From Flavobacteriaceae bacterium CG2_30_31_66 (lineage in GTDB: Bacteria; Bacteroidota; Bacteroidia; Flavobacteriales; Flavobacteriaceae), in the NCBI GenBank assembly GCA_001873065.1, contig MNYM01000034.1, forward strand, positions 29,998 through 93,997: a stretch of 64,000 nucleotides of DNA, in the 5' to 3' direction. Position 1 is the first letter of the stretch. Each line of letters opens with the position of its first letter. The notes beneath the pieces are model-generated. The model worked only from the letters and a program-made list of their open reading frames with translations. It searched no databases and was not told the DNA's origin. Positions 1-10,249 of this stretch are shown here, one piece after another. Made by a program: the position numbers and the translations under genes.

Positions 1-282
1 AAACTAAATTTAGTTCGAATTGAAAAAGAAAAGAATGAAAAAGCCCTATCTGTGCTTTTAGATGGTGGTTCAAAAGTTGGAGTTCAAGAAAATTTAGTTT
101 TTGAATGTTATTATATAGACAATTCACTTGGAAAACCATTACCAAGAATTGTCGGAAAAATAAAAATTTCTAAAATTTTGAGTGAGGATTTTTCAGAAGC
201 AAAAGTAACTACTGATGGAAAAGAAATTTATACCAATTTCAAAGAAGAAAAAAAAATAATCTGTAAAAATATACAACAATGA
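1..282 (+). CDS. C-terminal fragment of an envelope protein truncated by the window edge (possibly CsgG/HfaB-like)
   Basis: Frame 1 is open from base 1 (KLNLVRIEKEKNEKALSVLLDGGSKVGVQENLVF...) through the listed ORF at 52..282, so the GTG at 52 is probably internal. The CsgG-like guess rests on the DUF6175/LPP20-like neighbours. Confidence 0.6.
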   Translation, partial: KLNLVRIEKEKNEKALSVLLDGGSKVGVQENLVFECYYIDNSLGKPLPRIVGKIKISKILSEDFSEAKVTTDGKEIYTNFKEEKKIICKNIQQ

Positions 283-794
283 AAACAAAAATCAATTTTT
301 TAATAGCACTTACTGCTTTCTTTATTATTTCAGGTTGCGCCAGTAAGCAAGTTGCATTTTTCCCAACTTCTGAAGTGACTTATCAAAATTATTCAGGTGA
401 CATTTTAACCTTGCGAGTTTTAGGTTATGGTGGCAATGAAAATACTGCCATTGAAGATGCTCAAATGCGAGCAATGGAAACCCTTTTCTTTAGAGGAATA
501 CCCAATTCTAATATTTCAAATCCTTTAATTGGGTTTAATGAAAACGAATTAAAAAGAACACATAATAACTATTTTAAAGATTTCTTTGGGTATAAAAGAT
601 ACTTAACATTTATCTCTGAAACAATGCTTATTGGTGGTCAAAAACAAAAAGTAATTGCCACTAAAGTTGATAAAAAATCAGCAAAACAAGATATGGTTGA
701 CGCATTAGTAGTTGCTGTGGATGTTTTAGTAAACGTAAAAAATTTACGAAAAGATTTAGAGGATCAAAATATTGTTAGAAAATTCGGATTTTAA
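279..794 (+). CDS. Hypothetical lipoprotein (LPP20-like)
   Basis: Lipobox-type signal peptide MKTKINFLIALTAFFIISGC; overlaps the upstream stop (ATGA). Confidence 0.7.
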   Translation: MKTKINFLIALTAFFIISGCASKQVAFFPTSEVTYQNYSGDILTLRVLGYGGNENTAIEDAQMRAMETLFFRGIPNSNISNPLIGFNENELKRTHNNYFKDFFGYKRYLTFISETMLIGGQKQKVIATKVDKKSAKQDMVDALVVAVDVLVNVKNLRKDLEDQNIVRKFGF

Positions 795-807
795 AAATTT
801 AATACTT

Positions 808-1719
808 ATGAAATTTTATAAAATAATAATTGTGATATTCTTTGCATTCAATGTTTCAATATCAGCGCAACAAATAGAACAAGTTCAGCCAACAATCATG
901 GTGATGCCTTTTACAAAATCGGGTGAAAATGCCCTAGAATTATATGAAAATGATTTTAAATGGCAATCTATCATTGCTAGGGTTAACAATGCTTTTCAAG
1001 AACGTGGATTTCGACCAAAAGATTTACAAGAAACTATCAATCAAGTAAAAAAATCAAAAGCCATAAGCACTTTAAAAAATGCTAATTTTAATGTTGAAGA
1101 GGCAATATATATGGAAGCAAGAACTGATATTATTGTAAAAGCTTTTATCAATATTCATTCTGAAGATAATAATGTAACCAATAGTGTTCAAGTTTCATTA
1201 AAAGCAATTGAAGCATCGTCAAGAATGTCACTTTATGATTTGCCGACTTCAAGTTCACCTCCTTTTAAAACAACTGATTATGGATATTTAGTAGACAGAG
1301 TCTTGACTGAAGAAAATAGAATTGAAAAATTTATCAATGGAATTAATGATGCTTTCACACAAATTATTACACTAGGAAAAGCAATTACAGTAGAAATTAT
1401 TGTTACAGATGAAAGTGTTTTTAAGCTTGATGAAGAGAAAACAGACAGTAAATTTATTTCAGAATTGATTACTGAATGGATGCAAAATAATTCATACAAA
1501 AATCAATATAGGATTAAACAAGATTCTGAAAATATTTTAAGTTTTGATGAAGTTCGAATTCCATTAAAAACAGAATCAGGAACCAATTATTCTGTGAATG
1601 ATTTTGCAAGAATTTTATCAGTTGCTGTTGTAAATATTTGCGGAAGTAAAGATGGTGTAAAAGCAAAAAGAACAAGACCTTCTGTTTCTGAAGGAACTAT
1701 TAGAATTATTTTACCATAA
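808..1719 (+). CDS. DUF6175-like exported protein
   Basis: Signal peptide from ATG at 808 (MKFYKIIIVIFFAFNVSISAQQ). The listed start at 772 is likely too early. Family call from recall of the motif pattern (PTIMVMPFTKSGE...). Confidence 0.6.
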   Translation: MKFYKIIIVIFFAFNVSISAQQIEQVQPTIMVMPFTKSGENALELYENDFKWQSIIARVNNAFQERGFRPKDLQETINQVKKSKAISTLKNANFNVEEAIYMEARTDIIVKAFINIHSEDNNVTNSVQVSLKAIEASSRMSLYDLPTSSSPPFKTTDYGYLVDRVLTEENRIEKFINGINDAFTQIITLGKAITVEIIVTDESVFKLDEEKTDSKFISELITEWMQNNSYKNQYRIKQDSENILSFDEVRIPLKTESGTNYSVNDFARILSVAVVNICGSKDGVKAKRTRPSVSEGTIRIILP

Positions 1720-1729
1720 AAACTAAATT

Positions 1730-2677
1730 ATGAAAATAAAAATCATTTTTACAATATTGTGTTTTTTATCTATCAGTAAGATAAAACCTCAAGAATCAAA
1801 CTCGCTTCTTAATTCAAGAATTGTCATTTCTGTAATTATGCCAGAAAATGAAGAAAAAATATCAAATGATAATTTTGCAAAAATCAAATCAAAAATAAAG
1901 CAAATTATTTCAAAAAATGATGTCGCTGCAACTGATTATTATGCTGATTTCTTAATTTATCCAACTATAGAAATTTACGATGAAGAAAATTTAGATGCTG
2001 GATTGCAACCAATTACAATTATAAGTGGAGATTTTACGCTGTTTGTAAAACAATTTTCTACCAATAATCAATTTGGAAGTATCACTGTAAAATTTAAAGG
2101 GTCAGGAAAAGATAAATCAGAAGCTATTAGAAATGGTATTTTGAAAATAAACTCTAATAATGAAAATTTTCAAACATTTTTAAAAAATGTAAAATCAAAA
2201 ATTATCGGGTATTATCAAAACAATTGTTCTTTAATTATAACAGAAGCTGATAAACTAAATGCAAGTAATCTTTACGAAAAAGCGATTATACAATTGATTT
2301 CTATTCCTGCAGGAGTGACGAAATGCGATTCAGAAATAAATAGAAAACTTGTTCAATATTATAAAAATTATTCCAATACAGTTTGTGAAAAATCCATGAT
2401 CATCGCTAATGGATATTACAGTGAGCAAAACTACTCTAAGACATTGGAAGTTTTAAGAACGATAAATCCTGAGTCTAAATGTAAAGAAGCTTCACTAAGT
2501 TTAATGAGAAAAATTGAATCAAAAATTGATGCTAATGAGAAGCGTTTGTTCGATTTAACCATCAAAACTTACAATGATGAAATAGAATTAGAAAAAATGA
2601 GAATCAATAGTATTAAAGAAATTGCACTTGAATATTATAAAAATCAACCTGAAACTAAAATCCATGTTATCAAGTAA
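1730..2677 (+). CDS. Hypothetical exported protein in the same operon
   Basis: Signal peptide MKIKIIFTILCFLSISKIKPQE; 10 bp intergenic gap. Confidence 0.7.
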   Translation: MKIKIIFTILCFLSISKIKPQESNSLLNSRIVISVIMPENEEKISNDNFAKIKSKIKQIISKNDVAATDYYADFLIYPTIEIYDEENLDAGLQPITIISGDFTLFVKQFSTNNQFGSITVKFKGSGKDKSEAIRNGILKINSNNENFQTFLKNVKSKIIGYYQNNCSLIITEADKLNASNLYEKAIIQLISIPAGVTKCDSEINRKLVQYYKNYSNTVCEKSMIIANGYYSEQNYSKTLEVLRTINPESKCKEASLSLMRKIESKIDANEKRLFDLTIKTYNDEIELEKMRINSIKEIALEYYKNQPETKIHVIK

Positions 2678-2753
2678 AAATTACCTATTTGTAGGGATAA
2701 AATTAGGGTGAATTTTAAAATAAATTTACTTTAAATAATTTAAAAACTTTAAA

Positions 2754-3050
2754 ATGAAAAAAATTAAATCTTTATCCGTAATTTTTATTGCAATTGCAAT
2801 AACAACAATCTCATTTACAAATTGTGAAGTTTTAGAAGATGAACCTTCATCTGCAGTATGCAACATAGATAGCAGTTATAACAGTTATCTTAATGCTATT
2901 AATGCCTTTTCAAACAATCCAACTAGGTCAAATTGTGACAATATGAAAAGTAAAGCAAATGCATATATCACAGCTGCTGGAAATTGCGCAGGTGTTGATG
3001 TTAGTGATGCTAGAGCAACAATAAACAGTATAAACTGTTCTGATTTTTAA
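2754..3050 (+). CDS. Small Cys-containing putative lipoprotein
   Basis: 98 aa; N-terminal hydrophobic segment ending SFTNC; five Cys in the predicted mature chain. Confidence 0.6.
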   Translation: MKKIKSLSVIFIAIAITTISFTNCEVLEDEPSSAVCNIDSSYNSYLNAINAFSNNPTRSNCDNMKSKANAYITAAGNCAGVDVSDARATINSINCSDF

Positions 3051-3070
3051 GATTGTTTTTATTAGAATTA

Positions 3071-3098
3071 AAAAAAGTGGCAAATTGCCACTTTTTTT
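3071..3098. terminator. Bidirectional intrinsic terminator between convergent genes
   Basis: AAAAAAGTGGCAAATTGCCACTTTTTTT inverted repeat with A/T tracts. Confidence 0.85.
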
Positions 3099-5280
3099 AA
3101 TTTGCTACTTCATTGATAAATTTTATTCGCATCAATCGCAATTCGTCTTCATCATATTCACCATCAAATTCGTCTAAAGCATCTTGGATTCTATCCGTTT
3201 TTGCTTCCATAAAATAGTCATAAATTTCTTCTTGCTGATCTTCATCTAACAAATCATCCACAGCATAATCAATATTCAATTTAGTTCCTGAAAAAATAAT
3301 AGCTTCCATTTCTTTTATCAATTCACTCATTTCCAAACCTTTAGAATCAGCAATATCTTCCAAAGGTAATTTTCTATCGGTATTTTGAATGATGTATAAT
3401 TTCAATCCTGAGTTGACACCTGTACTTTTTACAATCAAATCATCAGGTCGTAAAATGTCATTCTCTTCAACATAATCCGCAATAAACTTCACAAAATCCT
3501 TTCCAAATTTCCTGGCTTTGCCTTCTCCTACACCATGCACTTTAGACAATTCATCTAAATTGATTGGGTATTTCAAAGCCATATCCTCCAAAGAAGGATC
3601 TTGAAAAATGGCAAAAGGTGGAATTCCTAATTTACTTGCTACTTTTTTACGCAAATCTTTGAGTTGTTTAACCAAAACTTCGTCAGCAGAACCGCCAGAA
3701 GATTTTGCATTAGCAATGATGGCATTGTCATCTTCTTCACTATACGAATGATCTTCGGTCATCATAAAAGAAACCGGTTTTTTCAAAAAGGCCTCTCCTT
3801 CAGCTTCCATTTTGATGACACCATATTGTTCAATTTCTTTTTTGATATAATGCACTACCAATATTTGACGAACTAAAGCCATCCAATAAGCCGCAGTTTT
3901 GTCTTTTCCAATTCCAAAATACGGCTGTAAATGGGTTCTATGAGAGGTTAGTAACGCATTTTCTTTGCCTATCATGATATTCACAATCTCTTTAGCTTTG
4001 TATTGTTGCAAAGATTCTTTGACAACTTTCAACAATTTGACAACATCCTCTTTGGCTTCGTGTTTTTTCTTTGGATTTCGCGAATTGTCATCCATATCAG
4101 CACCATCACCATTGATTTCATCAAAATCTTCTCCAAAATAATGCAATAAATATTTACGTCTGTTCATGGAAGTTTCAGCATAACCAACTACTTCTTGCAA
4201 CAAGGCATGCCCAATTTCTTGTTCTGCAACAGGTTTACTTGCCATGAATTTTTCTAACTTTTCAATATCTTTATAGGAATAAAACGCCAAACAATAGCCT
4301 TCTCCGTCATCACGTCCTGCTCTTCCAGTTTCTTGATAGTAACTTTCTAGTGATTTTGGGATGTCATGATGAATTACAAATCGAACATCGGGTTTGTCAA
4401 TTCCCATTCCAAATGCAATGGTTGCAACAACAACATCACAATCTTCCATCAAAAACATATCTTGATGTTTTACCCTGGTTTTTGCGTCTAAACCTGCGTG
4501 ATATGGTACCGCTTTTACACCATTAACTTGAAGAATTTGCGCTATCTCTTCCACTTTTTTTCTGCTTAAACAATAAATAATTCCTGATTTTCCAGCTCGC
4601 TGTTTTACAAAACGGATGATGTCTTTTTCAACATCCTTCGTTTTTGGACGCACTTCATAAAATAAATTTGGTCTGTTAAAGGACGCTTTAAAACAATTTG
4701 CATCAGTAATTCCTAATGTTTTTAAAATATCCTCTTGCACTTTTTCAGTAGCAGTTGCTGTCAAACAAATGACTGGAACACTGTCAATTGTTTTAATAAT
4801 ATTTTTTAGATTCCTATATTCTGGTCTAAAATCATGTCCCCATTCAGAGATACAATGTGCTTCATCAATCGCAACAAAAGATATTTTTTGAGATTGCAAA
4901 AAGGTCATATATTCTTCCTTAATCAAAGATTCTGGAGCTACATACAATAATTTTGTGATGCCGCTTAAAATATCCTCTTTAACCTGATTTATTTCGGTTT
5001 TGTTCAATGAAGAGTTTAAAACATGGGCAACACCATTGTGTTCAGAAATTCCTCTAATCGCATCCACTTGATTTTTCATTAAGGCAATTAGTGGTGAAAC
5101 TACGATTGCAGTTCCTTCAGTCATCAAAGCTGGCAATTGATAACAGAGAGATTTTCCTCCTCCAGTAGGCATAATAACGAACGTATTTTCATTATTAACA
5201 ATACTTTCTATGACTTTTTCTTGTAATCCTTTAAACTTATTGAATCCAAAATACTTTTTAAGAGGACTGTATAAATCCAT
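3097..5280 (-). CDS. recQ: ATP-dependent DNA helicase RecQ
   Basis: Helicase motifs MPTGGGKSLCYQLPA, DEAHCISEWGHDFRPEY, ETGRAGRDG-like, plus C-terminal HRDC-type region. Confidence 0.95.
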   Translation of the reverse strand: MDLYSPLKKYFGFNKFKGLQEKVIESIVNNENTFVIMPTGGGKSLCYQLPALMTEGTAIVVSPLIALMKNQVDAIRGISEHNGVAHVLNSSLNKTEINQVKEDILSGITKLLYVAPESLIKEEYMTFLQSQKISFVAIDEAHCISEWGHDFRPEYRNLKNIIKTIDSVPVICLTATATEKVQEDILKTLGITDANCFKASFNRPNLFYEVRPKTKDVEKDIIRFVKQRAGKSGIIYCLSRKKVEEIAQILQVNGVKAVPYHAGLDAKTRVKHQDMFLMEDCDVVVATIAFGMGIDKPDVRFVIHHDIPKSLESYYQETGRAGRDDGEGYCLAFYSYKDIEKLEKFMASKPVAEQEIGHALLQEVVGYAETSMNRRKYLLHYFGEDFDEINGDGADMDDNSRNPKKKHEAKEDVVKLLKVVKESLQQYKAKEIVNIMIGKENALLTSHRTHLQPYFGIGKDKTAAYWMALVRQILVVHYIKKEIEQYGVIKMEAEGEAFLKKPVSFMMTEDHSYSEEDDNAIIANAKSSGGSADEVLVKQLKDLRKKVASKLGIPPFAIFQDPSLEDMALKYPINLDELSKVHGVGEGKARKFGKDFVKFIADYVEENDILRPDDLIVKSTGVNSGLKLYIIQNTDRKLPLEDIADSKGLEMSELIKEMEAIIFSGTKLNIDYAVDDLLDEDQQEEIYDYFMEAKTDRIQDALDEFDGEYDEDELRLMRIKFINEVAN

Positions 5281-5420
5281 ATCTCTAAATTTTCTATTAT
5301 TATTGGTTTGAAAACTGAAACCTGTTACTATATTTTTTTGATATTACTTTTTTGTAGTAAATTTGCCTATTACCATTATATAAAGATATAACATTTTTTT
5401 TTAGATAAAAAACATAACTT

Positions 5421-6389
5421 TTGAAAGATATTTCTAACATTATTGAAATTGCGAAAAATACAATTATAACCGAAAGCAATGCCATAGCTAATTTAGCAAA
5501 TTATATTGACACAAATTTTGAAAATGCTGTAAAATTTATCTTTCAATCAAAAGGGAGAGTCATTGTAACTGGTATTGGGAAAAGTGCAAATATTGCTACA
5601 AAAATCGTTGCAACCTTTAATTCAACTGGAACTCCAGCGGTTTTTATGCACGCTGCTGATGCCATTCATGGTGATTTGGGAAATGTTTTAAAAGATGATG
5701 TGGTGATTTGTATTTCTAAAAGTGGCAATACTCCAGAAATAAAAGTGTTGGTTCCATTGATTAAAAATTATGGTAACAAAATCATTGCAATTACTGGAAA
5801 TATAGATTCTTTTTTAGGGAAAAATGCTGATTTTACCCTGAATACATTTGTCGAAAATGAAGCTTGTCCCAACAATTTAGCGCCAACAACAAGTACAACT
5901 GCACAATTGGTGATGGGTGACGCATTGGCTGTTTGCCTTCTTGAGCTAAAAGGATTTACAAGTGATGATTTTGCAAAATACCATCCTGGTGGTGCGTTAG
6001 GAAAACGATTGTATTTGAGAGTTGCAGATTTGATTAAAAATAACGAATTGCCAAAAGTATCTGAAAATGATTCAATTGTAAAGGTAATTATTGAAATTTC
6101 AGAAAAAAGATTGGGTGTAACAGCTGTTATAGAAAACAATAAAATTTTAGGAATTATTACTGATGGTGATCTTCGTAGAATGCTCACTAAATCAACAGAA
6201 ATTAAACATTTAACTGCAAAAGATATCATGAGTAAAAATCCTAAGACCATTCGTGAAGATGCCCTAGCAATTGAAGCTTTAGATCGAATGGAAACGAATA
6301 GCATCACTCAAATTTTAGTGACAGATGTTGATGATAATTATATAGGAGTTGTACATTTACACGATTTAATTAAAGAGGGAATATTTTAA
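5421..6389 (+). CDS. KpsF/GutQ family sugar-phosphate isomerase (arabinose-5-phosphate isomerase, SIS + CBS domains)
   Basis: SIS domain (GIGKSANIATKIVATFNSTGTPA), CISKSGNTPEI, GDALAVCLLE, two C-terminal CBS domains. Confidence 0.9.
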   Translation: MKDISNIIEIAKNTIITESNAIANLANYIDTNFENAVKFIFQSKGRVIVTGIGKSANIATKIVATFNSTGTPAVFMHAADAIHGDLGNVLKDDVVICISKSGNTPEIKVLVPLIKNYGNKIIAITGNIDSFLGKNADFTLNTFVENEACPNNLAPTTSTTAQLVMGDALAVCLLELKGFTSDDFAKYHPGGALGKRLYLRVADLIKNNELPKVSENDSIVKVIIEISEKRLGVTAVIENNKILGIITDGDLRRMLTKSTEIKHLTAKDIMSKNPKTIREDALAIEALDRMETNSITQILVTDVDDNYIGVVHLHDLIKEGIF

Positions 6390-7219
6390 TGGCTGTAAAA
6401 GAAAAAGAAATGTCTTTTTTAGGGCATTTAGAAGAATTAAGATGGCATTTAGTGAGGAGTGCATCTGCTATTATCATTTTAGCAGTGGTATTTTTTGTGT
6501 ATTCTGAGCAAGTGTATGACTATTTTTTGTTGGCTCATATTCAACCAGATTTTATAACCTATAAAGTTTTTTGCGACTTTTTCAATTTTTTTGGTCTCGA
6601 CAGTGCTTTTTGTCATGTATCATTTGCGGATAAAAAATTGCAAAGTATTGAAGTAACCTCACAATTAATGAATTCACTTTGGTCCTCCATTATATTGGGA
6701 TTGATTATAGCTTTTCCTTATTTATTGTGGGAAATGTGGCGTTTTGTTGCGCCAGGTTTGACACAAAACGAAAGAAATAAATCAAGAGGTTTCATATTTA
6801 TTGCGTCATTGTTGTTTTTTATTGGTGTTTGGTTTAGTTTTTATGTAATCGCTCCAATTTCAATTCATTTCTTATACAATTTTCAAATTTCTGATAATAT
6901 AGAAAATAATTTCACCTTACAATCTCATATAAGTTTGGTAACCAACTTATTACTAGGTGTTTCTATCATTTTTGAATTGCCTGTTGTGATTTATTTTCTT
7001 GCAAAAATTGGTTTAATAACTCCCGAATTTTTAAAAAAATATAGAAAACACGCATTGGTCATCGTTCTTATTATTGCTGCCATTATTACACCTCCAGATG
7101 TTGCAAGCCAAATTATTGTGACCATTCCAATTTTAATTTTGTACGAAATTGGTATTGTAGTTTCAAGAAGAGTTATAAAAAATCAATTAAAAGATGCACA
7201 AAAAAGTAAAAGAGTTTAA
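6389..7219 (+). CDS. tatC: Sec-independent protein translocase TatC
   Basis: MSFLGHLEELRWHLVRS, multiple TM helices, FVAPGLTQNERNKSRGF. Confidence 0.95.
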   Translation: MAVKEKEMSFLGHLEELRWHLVRSASAIIILAVVFFVYSEQVYDYFLLAHIQPDFITYKVFCDFFNFFGLDSAFCHVSFADKKLQSIEVTSQLMNSLWSSIILGLIIAFPYLLWEMWRFVAPGLTQNERNKSRGFIFIASLLFFIGVWFSFYVIAPISIHFLYNFQISDNIENNFTLQSHISLVTNLLLGVSIIFELPVVIYFLAKIGLITPEFLKKYRKHALVIVLIIAAIITPPDVASQIIVTIPILILYEIGIVVSRRVIKNQLKDAQKSKRV

Positions 7220-7541
7220 TGACTATCGTCAAAAAATGAACGATAAAATTTTGGCTACTGATAATAAAGTAATCAAAAGAATTTTTAATTTAGATACCAA
7301 TACTTATACAGAAGGTCATTTATCTGTAAAAACAAAAGAATTGTTGGGTTTAGTGGCTTCAGCAGTTTTAAGATGTGATGATTGTATTGCCTATCATCTC
7401 GAAACCGCCTATAAAAATGGCGTTACCAGAGAAGAAATGATGGAAACCATGTCAATTGCAACGTTGGTTGGTGGTACCATCGTAATTCCTCATTTGAGAA
7501 GAGCCGTTGAATTTTGGGAAGCTTTAGAAAGCGAAAATTAA
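7194..7541 (+). CDS. Carboxymuconolactone decarboxylase family protein (AhpD-like)
   Basis: LVASAVLRCDDCIAYHLETAYKNGVTREEMMETMSIATLVGG; overlaps the end of tatC by 26 nt. Confidence 0.88.
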   Translation: MHKKVKEFNDYRQKMNDKILATDNKVIKRIFNLDTNTYTEGHLSVKTKELLGLVASAVLRCDDCIAYHLETAYKNGVTREEMMETMSIATLVGGTIVIPHLRRAVEFWEALESEN

Positions 7542-7626
7542 TTTTTTTACCTAAAATTAATAAGTCAAGATTTAAAAAAAACAAAAAGTAATTTCATTTA
7601 TATTCAAAACAAACCATTTTATAAAA

Positions 7627-8364
7627 ATGATTCTTAGAGCCGAAAATATCCAAAAAATCTATGGAAATAGAAAGGTAGTTGACAAAGTTTCTTTGGAGGT
7701 AAAACAAGGAGAAATCATTGGTTTGCTGGGACCAAATGGCGCAGGAAAAACAACTTCTTTTTATATGATTGTTGGGATGATAAAACCAAACGAAGGTCAT
7801 ATTTTTTTGAATGATGAGGAAATTACCTACGATGCCATGTACAAACGTGCTCAAAAGGGAATTGGATATTTGGCACAAGAAGCCTCCGTTTTCAGGAAGC
7901 TTTCTGTGGAAGACAATATCATGTCTGTCTTACAATTTACCAAATTATCAAAAAAAGACCAAAAAATCAAAATGGAAACATTGATCGATGAATTTAATAT
8001 TGGTCATGTTCGAAAAAATCATGGAGATTTACTTTCTGGTGGTGAAAGACGAAGAACAGAAATTGCTCGTTGTTTGGCTTCGGACCCAAATTTTATTTTA
8101 TTAGATGAGCCTTTTGCAGGAGTTGATCCAATTGCTGTTGAAGATATTCAAAGCATTGTAGCACATTTAAAAGATAGAAATATCGGAATTTTAATTACAG
8201 ATCATGATGTGCAAGCAACCCTAGCAATTACTGACAAAACCTATTTAATGTATAATGGAAGCATCCTAAAAGAGGGAACTCCCGAGGAATTGGCTGCTGA
8301 TGAAATGGTACGAAAAGTGTATCTCGGAAAAGATTTCGAACTAAAAAAGAAATTTATTCTTTAA
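7627..8364 (+). CDS. lptB: LPS export ABC transporter ATP-binding protein LptB
   Basis: Walker A GPNGAGKTT, LSGGERRRTEIARCLA, LptB-typical FAGVDPIAVEDIQ. Confidence 0.93.
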   Translation: MILRAENIQKIYGNRKVVDKVSLEVKQGEIIGLLGPNGAGKTTSFYMIVGMIKPNEGHIFLNDEEITYDAMYKRAQKGIGYLAQEASVFRKLSVEDNIMSVLQFTKLSKKDQKIKMETLIDEFNIGHVRKNHGDLLSGGERRRTEIARCLASDPNFILLDEPFAGVDPIAVEDIQSIVAHLKDRNIGILITDHDVQATLAITDKTYLMYNGSILKEGTPEELAADEMVRKVYLGKDFELKKKFIL

Positions 8365-9110
8365 GCTTTTTTAAACAAATTTGCTACGATTGATAAAAGC
8401 ACATAAAAAGTAATTATCAACGGGACTGCTGTATATTTCAAAAAATAAATCATCACAATCGAAACTATTAAAAATAGGTATTTGATAAAATTCTTCTTGA
8501 TAGAAAAACCTTTAAATTTTAGTGAGAATAAAGGAAGTTCCAAATTCATTAAAATGCTTAATACCACTGTTATTCCGATTAGATAACTGTTATTCAATAA
8601 CATTTCTCTTAATAGTTCAATTTCTGTAAATTGATAAATTAATGGCAATGAAATGATAAACAAACTCATTGCTGGGGTTGGCAAACCAATAAAAGAATCG
8701 GATTGTCTGGTATCTAAATTAAATTTCGCCAAACGATATCCCGCAGCAATAGTCAATAAAAAAGCACTATATGGCAAATATCCAAAATCTGGTTCAAACT
8801 GACCAAAAGTAATTTTCATTTCAACATTACTTCCATTTAGCACATTATTTTTGATCAACAAGAACATCAATAAACTAGGAACAACGCCACTTGTCACAAC
8901 ATCTGCTAAAGAATCCAATTGTTTGCCAAGTTCGCCACTAACACCTAAAAGTCTTGCAACAAAACCATCAAAAAAATCAAAAAGAATTCCAATCACCACA
9001 AAAATTGCCGTCAATTCATAATGCCCCAAAACTGCGTGCATAGCAGCAACAGTGCCACAAAAAAGATTTGCCAAGGTTACTAAATTTGGAATATGTGATT
9101 TTATTTTCAT
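8361..9110 (-). CDS. pssA: CDP-diacylglycerol--serine O-phosphatidyltransferase
   Basis: CDP-alcohol phosphatidyltransferase motif DFFDGFVARLLGVSGELGKQLDSLADVVTSGVVPS. Start chosen as MKIKSHIPNLVTLANL at 9110. Confidence 0.9.
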   Translation of the reverse strand: MKIKSHIPNLVTLANLFCGTVAAMHAVLGHYELTAIFVVIGILFDFFDGFVARLLGVSGELGKQLDSLADVVTSGVVPSLLMFLLIKNNVLNGSNVEMKITFGQFEPDFGYLPYSAFLLTIAAGYRLAKFNLDTRQSDSFIGLPTPAMSLFIISLPLIYQFTEIELLREMLLNNSYLIGITVVLSILMNLELPLFSLKFKGFSIKKNFIKYLFLIVSIVMIYFLKYTAVPLIITFYVLLSIVANLFKKA

Positions 9111-9204
9111 TTGGTGGTGTAATTTAAAGCTAAAATAAGAAAACAATTGAAAGCGCTTTTGTGTTTTCAATCATTTTTTGTCATATTTGTAAAAAATACA
9201 TCAA

Positions 9205-10188
9205 ATGCCCGTTTTTAAATCCGATTTTTTGCCAACAATTCCTTTTAGAAATAGTCATTTTAACACGATGTATAGACCTCTTTTTATGAAAGATGTTGCC
9301 AATTTTTCCCGAAAAAGACTCACCACTTGGGATCACGATTTTATTGATTTAGATTTTTCTTTGGTTGGGTCTGAAACGTTGGTATTATTAATTCATGGTT
9401 TAGAGGGAAGCTCTGAATCACATTACATGATTTCGACTACCAATCATTTAAAAAATAAAGGTTTAGATACAGTTTGTTTTAATTTAAGAAGTTGTAGTGG
9501 CGAAGACAACTTACTTTTATCAACCTATCATAGTGGTAAAACAGAAGACATTGATTTTGTCGTAAATTATTTGTTAGATCATTATGACTATAAAAATATT
9601 GTCATTATTGGATTTAGTTTGGGAGGAAATCTCACTTTAAAATATTTAGGCGAAAAAAGTGACCAAATTTCTCCAATTATCAAAGGCGGAATTGCAGTTT
9701 CAGTGCCCATAGACATTGCAAGTGCTGAAAAAGAAATGGATAAGTTGAAAAACAAATTATATCTTGAAGTTTTTTTTAAAACAATGAAAACCAAAGTTTT
9801 AGAAAAAGCATTTAAATTTCCTGAATTTCAACTAGATAAAGAACAATTGTTCAAAGCAACAAAATTCAAACACTTAGAGCATTTATACACAGTTCCAGTT
9901 TTTGGTTTTGAAAGTCCCGAAGATTATTGGGAAAAAGCGAGTTCAAAACCGTTTATTCCTGAAATAAAAATACCAACTTTATTGATCAATGCTAAAGACG
10001 ACACCTTTTTATCTAAAGAATGCTATCCAATTGAGGAAGCACAAAATTCAGCATTTTTTTTCTTGGAAATTCCTAACTATGGGGGTCATGTGGGATTTAT
10101 GTCCTCTTTTAAACCCAAAGAAAATACTTGGTTAGAAAAACGAATTGCACGATTTATAAAAGAAAATATCCAAATTCCAATTTTGTGA
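9205..10188 (+). CDS. YheT-type alpha/beta hydrolase
   Basis: LLIHGLEGSSESHYM, FNLRSCSG, GFSLGGNLTLKYLGE. Confidence 0.88.
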   Translation: MPVFKSDFLPTIPFRNSHFNTMYRPLFMKDVANFSRKRLTTWDHDFIDLDFSLVGSETLVLLIHGLEGSSESHYMISTTNHLKNKGLDTVCFNLRSCSGEDNLLLSTYHSGKTEDIDFVVNYLLDHYDYKNIVIIGFSLGGNLTLKYLGEKSDQISPIIKGGIAVSVPIDIASAEKEMDKLKNKLYLEVFFKTMKTKVLEKAFKFPEFQLDKEQLFKATKFKHLEHLYTVPVFGFESPEDYWEKASSKPFIPEIKIPTLLINAKDDTFLSKECYPIEEAQNSAFFFLEIPNYGGHVGFMSSFKPKENTWLEKRIARFIKENIQIPIL

Positions 10189-10249
10189 ACAATATCTGAT
10201 AAAATCGACTGTTATTTTACTAGGTTTTTAGATATTTGTTTTAAAATTT

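Noticed and set aside
5768-6307. 179-aa minus-strand ORF
   Set aside because: Fully antisense to the KpsF-type isomerase, which has clear SIS and CBS motifs.
7194-7219. Overlap of tatC and the CMD-family gene as a possible fusion or frameshift
   Set aside because: Both products are complete in length and motif content; a short overlap is normal translational coupling.
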